The position numbers and the translations under genes were made by a program. A model generated the notes under the pieces. That model did not search any database, was not told the DNA's origin, and saw nothing but the letters and a program-made list of their open reading frames with translations. DNA of 8,312 nt from VAZQ01 sp040510075 (GTDB taxonomy: Bacteria; Pseudomonadota; Alphaproteobacteria; Rhizobiales; Xanthobacteraceae): contig JBEVJT010000185.1 of the NCBI GenBank assembly GCA_040510075.1, forward strand, positions 1-8,312, in the 5' to 3' direction. Positions 1-6,993 of the stretch are shown here, piece by piece. The first letter of the stretch is position 1. Every line of letters starts with the position of its first letter.

Positions 1-623
1 TGACAAGGTGGCACCTTGATGATCCAGTTGGAAGACTAATCGAGCGCGTTCCCGACGCGAAAGTTTTTCGTTACCCCGCCATAGCCGAGGAAGACGAGAA
101 GAACAGGCGCAAGGGCGAGGCGCTATTTCCGGAACAAGAGCTTGGAGTTCCTGCTGGAGCGCAAGACGGCAATGGCGCAGGCCAGTTGGGAGAGCGAGTA
201 CCAGCAGAACCCGATCATCGTTGGCGGCGGTATGTTTCCAATTGAGAAGATCACTGTGTGCCGGAGCGGCCTGCGGCCAGAGATGTGGTCTCCGCCGCGC
301 GCTACTGGGACAAGGCTGGCACGTCAGATGGCGGAGCCTACACGGCTGGCGTGCTGATGGTGCGAATGCGCGACGGAATGTTTGTAGTGACTGACGTGCG
401 GCGTGGACGCTGGTCGGCGCTCGATCGCGAGCGGATAATCAAGCAGACCGCGGTAACAGATCACGAGCTCTATCCGTTGACTAAAATCTACGTCGAGCAG
501 GAGGGCGGCTCTGGCGGCAAAGAATCAGCAGAGGCGTCGATTCGCATGCTGGCGGGATACAGCGCACAGGCGGATCGCGTTTCTGGAGCGAAGGAGGTCC
601 GCGCAGACACAACGCCTTCTTGA
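1..623 (+). pseudogene. Phage terminase large subunit remnant, frameshifted and truncated
   Basis: The large terminase subunit packages phage DNA: an N-terminal ATPase powers translocation and a C-terminal RuvC-like nuclease cuts the concatemer. Only the late ATPase part and the nuclease domain are here; the 5' end lies left of the window. Frame 3 from base 3 reads TRWHLDDPVGRL and then RYPAIAEED and GEALFPE, typical of the ATPase end. From about base 142 the match moves to frame 1 (FLLERKTAM, then YQQNP and GGGMFP). From about base 258 it returns to frame 3, with the nuclease motif YWDKAGTSDGG and the second acidic block VEQEGGSGGKESAE. The two shifts compensate (+1 then -1). The protein stops right after KEVRAD, where relatives usually continue for many more residues (RAxPxAAQ and beyond), so the C-terminus is lost. 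Neither portal nor capsid genes are visible. Family identity is secure; whether the frameshifts are biological or sequencing errors cannot be told from here, but the truncation argues for decay. Confidence 0.85.
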
Positions 624-823
624 ATGCATTCGTGTTGCTCTTGCTGGAGGCCGGAGGAGATCATGAGTATGATGCTCACCATGTGCCCGCGGTCGTTTGC
701 GTCCGTCCAGGTCTTGGGGCGCCGATTGCCCCCGTCATCGCGATGCCGGACCGCACACGGCCCCACGGGGGTGGGCCGGTGGTGATCGCCCACGGTGTAA
801 ACGCTAAGCTGTGGAGTACGTAC
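624..823. other. Convergent intergenic stretch, no recognisable gene
   Basis: This 200-base stretch lies between the terminase remnant (+) and the end of the minus-strand operon. Open frames cross it on both strands, but their translations look like low-complexity shadow protein (Arg/Pro/Gly/His-rich) and match no family I know. It is the place where phage-derived sequence ends and the biosynthetic operon begins, so it may contain degraded sequence from the rearrangement that joined them. The only structure I can point to is the GC-rich hairpin at 759-777. Confidence 0.5.
759..777 (-). terminator. GC-rich hairpin downstream of the operon, possible terminator
   Basis: GGCCCCAC and GTGGGCC flank a GGGG loop and can form a 7-bp stem with one bulged C. 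It sits about 50 bases past the S41 peptidase stop in the direction of operon transcription, a sensible place for a terminator. No U-rich tract follows it on the minus-strand transcript, so it does not meet the usual intrinsic-terminator pattern. It could equally be a chance hairpin in GC-rich DNA. Confidence 0.25.
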
Positions 824-1822
824 TCAGACCCCGGACGTCAGCACGCGCAACGCGCGGGTAATCAGCGGATCCACCCCCCGGTCGATATCGGACTGTTTGT
901 TGAGAAGCTTGATATCCGGGGGGACGCCCCTGGCTTCGTAGCAGACCATATCCGCAGACAAATAAACCTGGTGGGACAAAGAATATTCCCAGCCGTTGGG
1001 CAGTTTCTTCTCGAGCTGATACGAGAATATCCCGTTGGTATAGTCGCCGACGATGGTGACGTGCGGCAGGCTCTTGATCGCCAATGCGAACGCCTCTGCC
1101 CCGCTGAAAACCGCGTCGCAGGTCAGGAGCACGATCGGCCGGGTAAATTGCGCCTCCCCCTTCGGCTCAAGGTACCAGGTCCTTAGCGGCGTAAAGTCGG
1201 CTTTGCCGGGACCGATCTTTGTCTTCCGGCGGAAAGCCACCCGCTTGCGGTCGCAGAATCGGTTGATGATCGCGAGCGCAATGTCATCCTCTCCGCCGGG
1301 ATTGTCGCGGATATCGATAATGAAGCCCTTCAAGCATGCGAAATCGACGGCGATCCTGTTCAGCGCAGCCGTCAGCGCACGCTGGTTGACGCGCTCGAGC
1401 TCCAGGATTCGCAGGTAGGCGAATTCTGCTGACTTGCAGTAGCGCAGTATCCAGGCGCTGGTTCGCCCGGGCCTGCCGAAGCCATGGGAAAGGAGCGTCT
1501 TCTCGGTCGTTTGGAAAAGGCGCTTGATCCGACCATTGGCGAATTCCTGGTGGAATCGCGGCTTCTTTTCCGCGGTGAAGAAGCGCACTCTGCGAGCGCG
1601 GCCGATTTTGCCCTTCAGTTCGACATGGCCGTCATCCAGCGGATCGAGCATCTCGCAAAGAATATCGAATAGCGCATGATCACTCGTCGTATCTGAGAGG
1701 CGCGGGCTGTAGACCTCGCGCTGCTTGTTCCAGTCGACATTACGCAGTTCGAAAAACGGATACCGGTTTTGAAAAGTCCTCCAAAGCGCTTCGAAGTTTC
1801 TTCTGGGATCGTGAGCCGTCAT
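824..1822 (-). CDS. S41 family peptidase (tricorn/IRBP-like core), cytosolic
   Basis: A 332-residue protein of the S41 (C-terminal processing peptidase) family, serine proteases that cut peptides or protein C-termini. Visible elements: an N-terminal helical part with LDPLDDGHVEL (His66), where the family carries its conserved Asp-x-His motif; the beta-strand block GFIIDIRDNPGGEDD (168-180), the most typical S41 signature; the nucleophile segment CDAVFSGAEAFA, with probable catalytic Ser240 and Glu243; VGDYTNG (258-264); and YEARGVPPDI (295-304), with Glu296 in the conserved E-x-x-G-x-x-P-D element. The end, VDPLITRALRVL, matches the usual S41 finish. There is no PDZ domain, and I see no Lys where CtpA has its Ser-Lys dyad, so a tricorn-type Ser/His/Glu arrangement fits better. 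No signal peptide or membrane segment is seen, so it probably acts in the cytoplasm, unusual for this family. It starts 16 bases after the TraX-like gene with a poor ribosome site, so translational coupling is likely. A role in processing, turnover or immunity toward the operon product is inference. Confidence 0.85.
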   Translation of the reverse strand: MTAHDPRRNFEALWRTFQNRYPFFELRNVDWNKQREVYSPRLSDTTSDHALFDILCEMLDPLDDGHVELKGKIGRARRVRFFTAEKKPRFHQEFANGRIKRLFQTTEKTLLSHGFGRPGRTSAWILRYCKSAEFAYLRILELERVNQRALTAALNRIAVDFACLKGFIIDIRDNPGGEDDIALAIINRFCDRKRVAFRRKTKIGPGKADFTPLRTWYLEPKGEAQFTRPIVLLTCDAVFSGAEAFALAIKSLPHVTIVGDYTNGIFSYQLEKKLPNGWEYSLSHQVYLSADMVCYEARGVPPDIKLLNKQSDIDRGVDPLITRALRVLTSGV

Positions 1823-1838
1823 CGTAGGCGCATTCGTT

Positions 1839-2672
1839 TCAGCCGGCGAGCTTGGGGAACAGGTTTATCAGAAGTTCCGACGCCGCAAGCTGCACGGCAT
1901 AGATTTCCAATGTATGCCGGCCAATGAAGCGCAGCGTCCCGGCCATCGGCTCCGTCGGCTGCACCGGACTTGGCCCGCGCTGGAACAGATAAAGAGAGAA
2001 GGAAACCGCAGCGAGCCCCACAATGAATGCTGCGAAGGCCACATGAGGAAACCAAAATTCCTGTTGTTCCTGCCAGACATAGGCAGGTGCAGCCGCCAGA
2101 CAGGCAAGCAGCGACATCAGGTCGGCAGGATCTCGCAAGCTGATTGCGGACCGGCAGCGGGCCTGCGGCAGGTCTGCCGGCTCCGAGCAGCAATCGACCG
2201 AGAGCCGCCGGCACAATCCGAAGAGCGCCCATAGCCAGCCCCCGGTTCCATAATCGATGCATTTCACCGCAGCCGGCACGAGCGCGACAAGCAACGTCAC
2301 CATGCCGGCCAGCGCGAGGAAGCCGTGCCTCTGCAACAGCATGAGTGCGTGGGGGCGGAGGAGGCGGATGAGCGCGAAGTTCAAAAGAATATTGAGCGGC
2401 ATCCAGCTCCAGTCCGCGTTCCAGATGTCGAGCAGGGTGAGGAAAATGCCAAGCCAGATCCAGTAAAGCGGGACGGTGCGGCTGCGCGCGTAGCCGAGGA
2501 GAAAAAACAGTGCCGGAGCCGCGAGCCGTCCGGTAACGCTCCACCAGCGCTCGTCCTCGACGAAAAAATAGCCGAAATGGCCGGCGGCTGCGAAGATAAT
2601 GGCGGCAGTTTTCAACCAATCGGTGTTGTCGACCGCACCAATCGCGTCGGGCATCGGCGCAACATCCTGCAT
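1839..2672 (-). CDS. TraX-family polytopic membrane protein, putative acyltransferase
   Basis: A 277-residue membrane protein of the TraX family. The founding member, F-plasmid TraX, N-acetylates the pilin subunit; many chromosomal homologues have no link to conjugation. Family signs: the opening DWLKTAAIIFAAAGHFGYFF (18-37), where TraX proteins carry D-x-x-K followed by a helix with a conserved His; TGRLAAPALFFLLGY (47-61), the R-x-x-x-P-x-F element; and the C-terminal RFIGRHTLEIYAVQL (248-262). About eight or nine membrane spans can be drawn (near 20-38, 46-62, 68-82, 92-106, 115-135, 143-153, 185-199, 208-230, 252-272), with a polar, Cys- and Arg-containing loop around 155-183. The start lies 7 bases after the synthetase stop, so its weak ribosome site lies over the end of that gene and coupled translation is likely. 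No pilin or conjugation gene is nearby, so acylation of the synthetase product or of the envelope is a reasonable inference. A 266-residue frame overlaps it on the same strand but looks like a shadow. Confidence 0.8.
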   Translation of the reverse strand: MQDVAPMPDAIGAVDNTDWLKTAAIIFAAAGHFGYFFVEDERWWSVTGRLAAPALFFLLGYARSRTVPLYWIWLGIFLTLLDIWNADWSWMPLNILLNFALIRLLRPHALMLLQRHGFLALAGMVTLLVALVPAAVKCIDYGTGGWLWALFGLCRRLSVDCCSEPADLPQARCRSAISLRDPADLMSLLACLAAAPAYVWQEQQEFWFPHVAFAAFIVGLAAVSFSLYLFQRGPSPVQPTEPMAGTLRFIGRHTLEIYAVQLAASELLINLFPKLAG

Positions 2673-2679
2673 GTCCAGC

Positions 2680-5600
2680 CTATCGTGTGATGCTCACCGG
2701 TTCCGCCGGGCTGCCGTGGTAGAGCGCCGTGGGCAAGCTCATCTCCTTCAGAACCAGAGCCAGCGGCAAGAGCGTGGATTCGCGGCCGATCACGGCGCCG
2801 CCCATGATCGTGCCGCCGAAGCTTATGGCGCAGCCATCCTGGATTTCGGTTCGCTTCACCTTCAGCGTCATATTCTCGAAGCTATGGAGCTGCAGGATGC
2901 CATCGAAGATGCAGTCGTTCCCGATGCGCACCGCGTTCCAGTCGGAACACTGCATGGGCTGCATCAGGATTGTGCGGTGGCCAATGTCGCAGCCCATCCA
3001 CCGCAGCAGCGGATTGGCCAGAACGGTCCCGGCGCAAAACCCAAGCGGCCCCCTGCACCACGTGAAGAAGCAGTCCTGCGCGAAGAAATAGGCGAAGTGC
3101 ATCCATGACCAGAACGCCGTCGCGTGGTCGGCGCCCCAGTCCCTGCCGACAAGAGACCTTTTCATCCCCACGCACAAAGCGAGCAGACTGATCTCGGTGA
3201 CGAGGAGAGCAGCAAGGCAGGCAGCAAGCAGGTGTCCGCCGCCCCATCGCAAGAAGCAAACGTACGCCATGGTGAAGATGAGGCCCTCGGTGATGGGCAG
3301 AATGCCCATCCCCACGACGTCGAACAGAAAGACGCGAATGAAAAAAAGGCTGAAATTCGGAAGCCTTTTTGTTTCATTCTCCTCGTCAAACGAAGTGCTC
3401 GCAAACTTGACCGGCGGGTTTCCCGCGACGGTGATGGGTTTCCCTGGGCGCGTCCTCATCTGCCGTCGAAACTCTATGTCGCTTGCCGCAGTGGAGGCCC
3501 CCAGCAGAAAGTTTGATGGGAACTGGCCGTGCCCGGCGACGGAATTGTTGCCGCTGAAGAAATTTCGCGGCATGTCGAGCCGGCGCAGTATGAGATGCTT
3601 GGCGCTATAATCGAGCATGTTGGTGAAGCAGCCGTTGGACCAGAACACCTGCGAATCCGCCGTTGTGAGCTCGGGGACGATGTTGAACATGATGTCGCAT
3701 TCCGAGGCGCCCAGTTTCGGAAAACGCATGCCGGCGAGCGCTCGCAGATATTGCCCGGTAATGGTCCAGGTCCACTGCCGCTGAATACGGTTCATCGTCT
3801 GCATTCTGCAGAAGAGCAGAGCGCCCCTGATTCCACGGCTGGGATAGAGCCCCGCCGTACCGGCCGTGCAGCGGACGAAGAGGGCTCCAAGCAAAGAAGT
3901 CACGAACAGTGTGACCCAGGTGGTCACGAGCGCGAAAAAGCTCACTTCGCCGGCGATCTCAAAGAGCGGCGCCGCCCTGAAATACTCGTCGGACAAGTCG
4001 GCCGTGGCGCCCGGCAGCAGGGCGGTTGCGAGCCAGAAGATCACCGTAGTCGGGACGACGACGAGACAAAAGGTGACGGCGATCTGCATCAGGATGTTTG
4101 CAAGCTCCAGCAGTGGAAGGGCAGCCGTGTGCCGGGATAATTCGCTGCTCCGCCGCATCTGGGTGCAGCGGCCTACAAGTCGAGCCGGGGCGCCCTCCCA
4201 CATCTCGTGGGGACCCACGTTCGTCAGTATCGGAGTGAACGGCGTGATCCAGCTTCCGCGGCCGACCCTCACATTCGGGGCGATCGCCGCCCGCATCCCG
4301 ATTTTGCAGCCGCTTTCGAGGTGAACAGGACCTGCGTGCAGGTACTGGCCCAACCACCTCGTTGTTTGAACATATGCGCCGGTCTGCACCGCCACATCAT
4401 TCTCGATGGACAGCAGATCCAGCGGCCCGGAAAGGTGCGCATCGGGCGCGCACTGCAGGTTCCTATCCACCTTGGCGCCGAGTTGCCGCAATACAAAACC
4501 CATGAGGGGTGCGCTGCGATATATGAGCCGGAAGGCGAGGAGCACAAACGTCTCCATCCTGGCGGTGCACCAGATCCGCAGATGCATTCTGCTCCATTTG
4601 GGGTAGGCACCAGTGCTCACGCCGCTTTTGTAGATGCTTCCCAAGATCGAGAACTTGATGATCAGGACCCAGAGCAGGGCGGCGAACGGGGCAGCGAGGC
4701 CGAAGACGTAAATAGCCGATCCGGCCCCGATGAAGCTCCACATCCCCGAGCTAGTGAAATATGCGCCGAAGTCGACGAAGCTCAATGCGAGAATGAAACC
4801 GACGAAGGCGGGTAGATAAAGCAACGCCAGAAAAAGTACCTGGAGCGCGGTGAAATATGGTACGGGGAGCACCTTCGCGGCTGGGCCTTCGTGTGCGGTG
4901 TCGTCGCCGGGACGGACACGCGGCGTGCAGGTTTTCGATGATTCCTGAGCCGTGCGCGGCCGGCTCCCGACTTTGCGTGCCGTATTGCAATCGCCCAGCA
5001 GAGCACGAACCGGCACCGCCCATCCGGCGGCTTGCAGCTGCTGCGCCAATCGTGCGATCAAAATAGAATGGCCGCCGGCCTCGGCGAACCCGTCGTCAAG
5101 CCCCAGGGGGGCATTGAACACCGCCCTGCAGATCGCAAGCACTTCCCTGCACGAGAGATCCATCTCTTTGCCTGGACCTGCCGGTGCGACTTCGTTGGCC
5201 TGCTCCTGCATGACGGCCGCGGCGTCCTGGACACCCAAGTCCTGGACACCCGATTCGTCAGTCATCATCACGGACAGTTTCGGCAAGCGCTCCCGATCAA
5301 TCTTGCCGGACACGGGCTTCATCAGGAATTTGTCGACGAGGAAAATTTGTGAAGGCACCGAGACCGCCGGCAGTTGCTGGGACAGCTTGGCGACCACCCG
5401 GGCAGCCCACGCCGCCGGCGCTGGTGCGACCGGTACCATGCCGCACTCGCGAACCGAAGGAGCGGAAACAAAAGCTATGAGCGTCTCATTCTGATAGTCC
5501 AACGCAGCGGCATGGATCTCGCTGAAGTCGGTCTGCAGCATGTCCTCGACCGGTTGCACCTCGACCCGGTGCCCGCGCACTTTAAGCTGCGCGTCGATCC

Positions 5601-6948
5601 GGCCCAGGAAATGTACGCGCTGCGTCTCGATATCGATCCTGCATTTGTCGCCGGTGCGGTAGAGGCGCCCGAAACGAGGATGGTCAATGAACTTCTGCGC
5701 GGTCTGTTCCGGCAGATGCCGGTAGCCGCGCGCGAGGTGCACGCCGCCAATGCAGAGTTCTCCCACTTCCCCGTGCGGGAGCGGGCGCAGCTCGCCGGCT
5801 TCAAGAATGACGTAGGTCACGTTCGGGAATGGCGGGCCGATGGTGACCGGCTCTCCTGGCCGCAGGCTTTGGCGGCTTGTGTCGGTGCTCGCCTCCGTGG
5901 GCCCATAGGTGTTGATGATCTGCCGCCTGCCGCGGGTCCAGGGCTCGACCAGTGCGCTTGGAAAGGCCTCGCCGGCCGGCACGATGTAGCGGCAGACAGG
6001 GTAAGGCAGATCCGTTTCCGGATGCGCCGTCAGGGTGGTGAGCAGCACGGGCGGACAGAACAGCACCGTGACCTCGGCTTCGCGCAGCACGGCAACAAGC
6101 TCCGGGCCGGAGCGCAGCTGCTCCTTGCTCAGCATGACTACGGCGCAGCCAAATACCCATGCGCTGTACATCTCCGAGATGCTGCCGTCGTATCCCAGGG
6201 ACGAACTCAGCGATGACGCATCCATGCCGGGAACGAGGTCGAAATAGGCGGCGTAGCTCAGCGCGAGATTCACATAACCTGCATGGGGGCACTCTACCCC
6301 CTTCGGCTTTCCGGTGGTTCCGCTTGTATAGAAGATCGCGGCCAATCTCTGTGTGGGATCATCGAGCCAATCCGGCGGTTTTCTTTCGGGAATGGTTTCC
6401 GGCAAGGCCATCACGTCGAGCGTCGGCAGCTTGCGGAATTCATTCTGTCGGCACATGAGCACGAGCACTGGCTGTGCGTCATCGAGCATATGCGTAACGA
6501 GAGCGTCAGGCAGCGTGGTGTCGAGAAACATCACGATGCCGCCCGCTCTTAGGATGCCAAGATGGCACGCGACGATTTGCCAGTTGTCCTGCGCCATGGC
6601 GACGGCCACGACCTGATCGGGGCCGGTGAGGAACGGCGCAACCGCCGCCGCTATTATTTCCGCTCGTGCATCGAGCTCGGCGAAGGTGAGCGACTCGCCC
6701 GTGTGCGCAATGTGCAGCGCCGGAAGGTTTGGAAAACGTGCGGCTGAGCGGCTGAAGATCTCGGTAAGCCAGCGCACGCCTTTCTGATGTGGCACAGCCA
6801 GCAGGTCATGCTCGCCAAATACTTCGGTGAGGCTGTAGGGGCAGGTGTCCGGCTTTTCGCGCGGCACGGAAGCCCACAAATAGCGCCTCCACGCCGCAAA
6901 GGTCAGCAGCAAGAAAACCGCCAACGCGGTAATCCCCCAGGTTAACAT
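2680..6948 (-). CDS. Membrane NRPS-like synthetase: A-T with Pls-type terminal domain
   Basis: A 1422-residue single-module synthetase. Residues 3-20 form an N-terminal membrane anchor. The adenylation domain (about 60-555) shows all main core motifs: LRAGG (A2, 133-137), YTSGTTGKPKG (A3, 207-217), NTYGPTEAS (A5, 346-354), GELCIGG (A6, 396-402), YRTGD (A7, 430-434), GRIDAQLKVRGHRVE (A8, 449-463) and SGKIDR with Lys549 (A10). The carrier domain (about 598-660) has FAEAGGHSIL with Ser628 as the phosphopantetheine site. After a polar linker, residues 695-1422 alternate membrane helices (about 698-727, 737-770, 945-979, 996-1026, 1203-1235, 1238-1262) with three soluble segments; those near 825-928 and 1315-1416 carry clear left-handed beta-helix hexapeptide repeats, and the middle one (about 1080-1185) is degenerate. 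This is the layout of epsilon-poly-lysine synthetase (Pls) and of the NRPS terminal domain family, where the repeat domains condense carrier-bound monomers. There is no classical condensation or thioesterase domain. Substrate is unknown. A weak GAG lies 9 bases upstream of the ATG. Confidence 0.9.
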   Translation of the reverse strand: MLTWGITALAVFLLLTFAAWRRYLWASVPREKPDTCPYSLTEVFGEHDLLAVPHQKGVRWLTEIFSRSAARFPNLPALHIAHTGESLTFAELDARAEIIAAAVAPFLTGPDQVVAVAMAQDNWQIVACHLGILRAGGIVMFLDTTLPDALVTHMLDDAQPVLVLMCRQNEFRKLPTLDVMALPETIPERKPPDWLDDPTQRLAAIFYTSGTTGKPKGVECPHAGYVNLALSYAAYFDLVPGMDASSLSSSLGYDGSISEMYSAWVFGCAVVMLSKEQLRSGPELVAVLREAEVTVLFCPPVLLTTLTAHPETDLPYPVCRYIVPAGEAFPSALVEPWTRGRRQIINTYGPTEASTDTSRQSLRPGEPVTIGPPFPNVTYVILEAGELRPLPHGEVGELCIGGVHLARGYRHLPEQTAQKFIDHPRFGRLYRTGDKCRIDIETQRVHFLGRIDAQLKVRGHRVEVQPVEDMLQTDFSEIHAAALDYQNETLIAFVSAPSVRECGMVPVAPAPAAWAARVVAKLSQQLPAVSVPSQIFLVDKFLMKPVSGKIDRERLPKLSVMMTDESGVQDLGVQDAAAVMQEQANEVAPAGPGKEMDLSCREVLAICRAVFNAPLGLDDGFAEAGGHSILIARLAQQLQAAGWAVPVRALLGDCNTARKVGSRPRTAQESSKTCTPRVRPGDDTAHEGPAAKVLPVPYFTALQVLFLALLYLPAFVGFILALSFVDFGAYFTSSGMWSFIGAGSAIYVFGLAAPFAALLWVLIIKFSILGSIYKSGVSTGAYPKWSRMHLRIWCTARMETFVLLAFRLIYRSAPLMGFVLRQLGAKVDRNLQCAPDAHLSGPLDLLSIENDVAVQTGAYVQTTRWLGQYLHAGPVHLESGCKIGMRAAIAPNVRVGRGSWITPFTPILTNVGPHEMWEGAPARLVGRCTQMRRSSELSRHTAALPLLELANILMQIAVTFCLVVVPTTVIFWLATALLPGATADLSDEYFRAAPLFEIAGEVSFFALVTTWVTLFVTSLLGALFVRCTAGTAGLYPSRGIRGALLFCRMQTMNRIQRQWTWTITGQYLRALAGMRFPKLGASECDIMFNIVPELTTADSQVFWSNGCFTNMLDYSAKHLILRRLDMPRNFFSGNNSVAGHGQFPSNFLLGASTAASDIEFRRQMRTRPGKPITVAGNPPVKFASTSFDEENETKRLPNFSLFFIRVFLFDVVGMGILPITEGLIFTMAYVCFLRWGGGHLLAACLAALLVTEISLLALCVGMKRSLVGRDWGADHATAFWSWMHFAYFFAQDCFFTWCRGPLGFCAGTVLANPLLRWMGCDIGHRTILMQPMQCSDWNAVRIGNDCIFDGILQLHSFENMTLKVKRTEIQDGCAISFGGTIMGGAVIGRESTLLPLALVLKEMSLPTALYHGSPAEPVSITR
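5224..5253. repeat. 15-bp tandem duplication in the synthetase A-T linker
   Basis: Two adjacent 15-base units (5224-5238 and 5239-5253) share GTCCTGGACACCC and differ at one of 15 positions. On the minus strand they encode GVQD-L then GVQD-A (synthetase residues 567-576), in the flexible linker between the adenylation and carrier domains. The unit is a multiple of three and leaves the frame intact, so it looks like a slippage-type duplication in a tolerant linker. Confidence 0.85.
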
Positions 6949-6993
6949 TGCATTTCTCAGCCGCTCAGTGCGCGGATCAGACAGAAACGGCGA

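Noticed and set aside
814..825. A perfect 12-bp palindrome (GAGTACGTACTC) over the S41 stop codon
   Set aside because: A 12-bp palindrome is expected by chance about once or twice in a window of this size, and no second copy or operator context is seen.
620..1186. A plus-strand open frame starting at the end of the terminase remnant
   Set aside because: Most of it is antisense to the S41 peptidase, whose motifs are clear; the first part, in the intergenic stretch, matches nothing I know.
1819..2619. A 266-residue minus-strand open frame overlapping the TraX-like gene
   Set aside because: Its translation is rich in Arg, Pro, His and Cys with no family match, while the alternative frame (1839-2672) gives a clear membrane protein with TraX motifs. 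I also considered a frameshift between them, but the TraX-like reading stays coherent to its C-terminal motif.
3529..4140. A 203-residue plus-strand open frame, and another at 4207-4815
   Set aside because: Both are antisense to the terminal domain of the synthetase and have shadow-like composition (Glu/Arg/Gly/His-rich) with no recognisable motif.
5374..6216. A 280-residue plus-strand open frame
   Set aside because: It is antisense to the adenylation domain, whose core motifs are intact; long antisense frames are common in GC-rich coding DNA.
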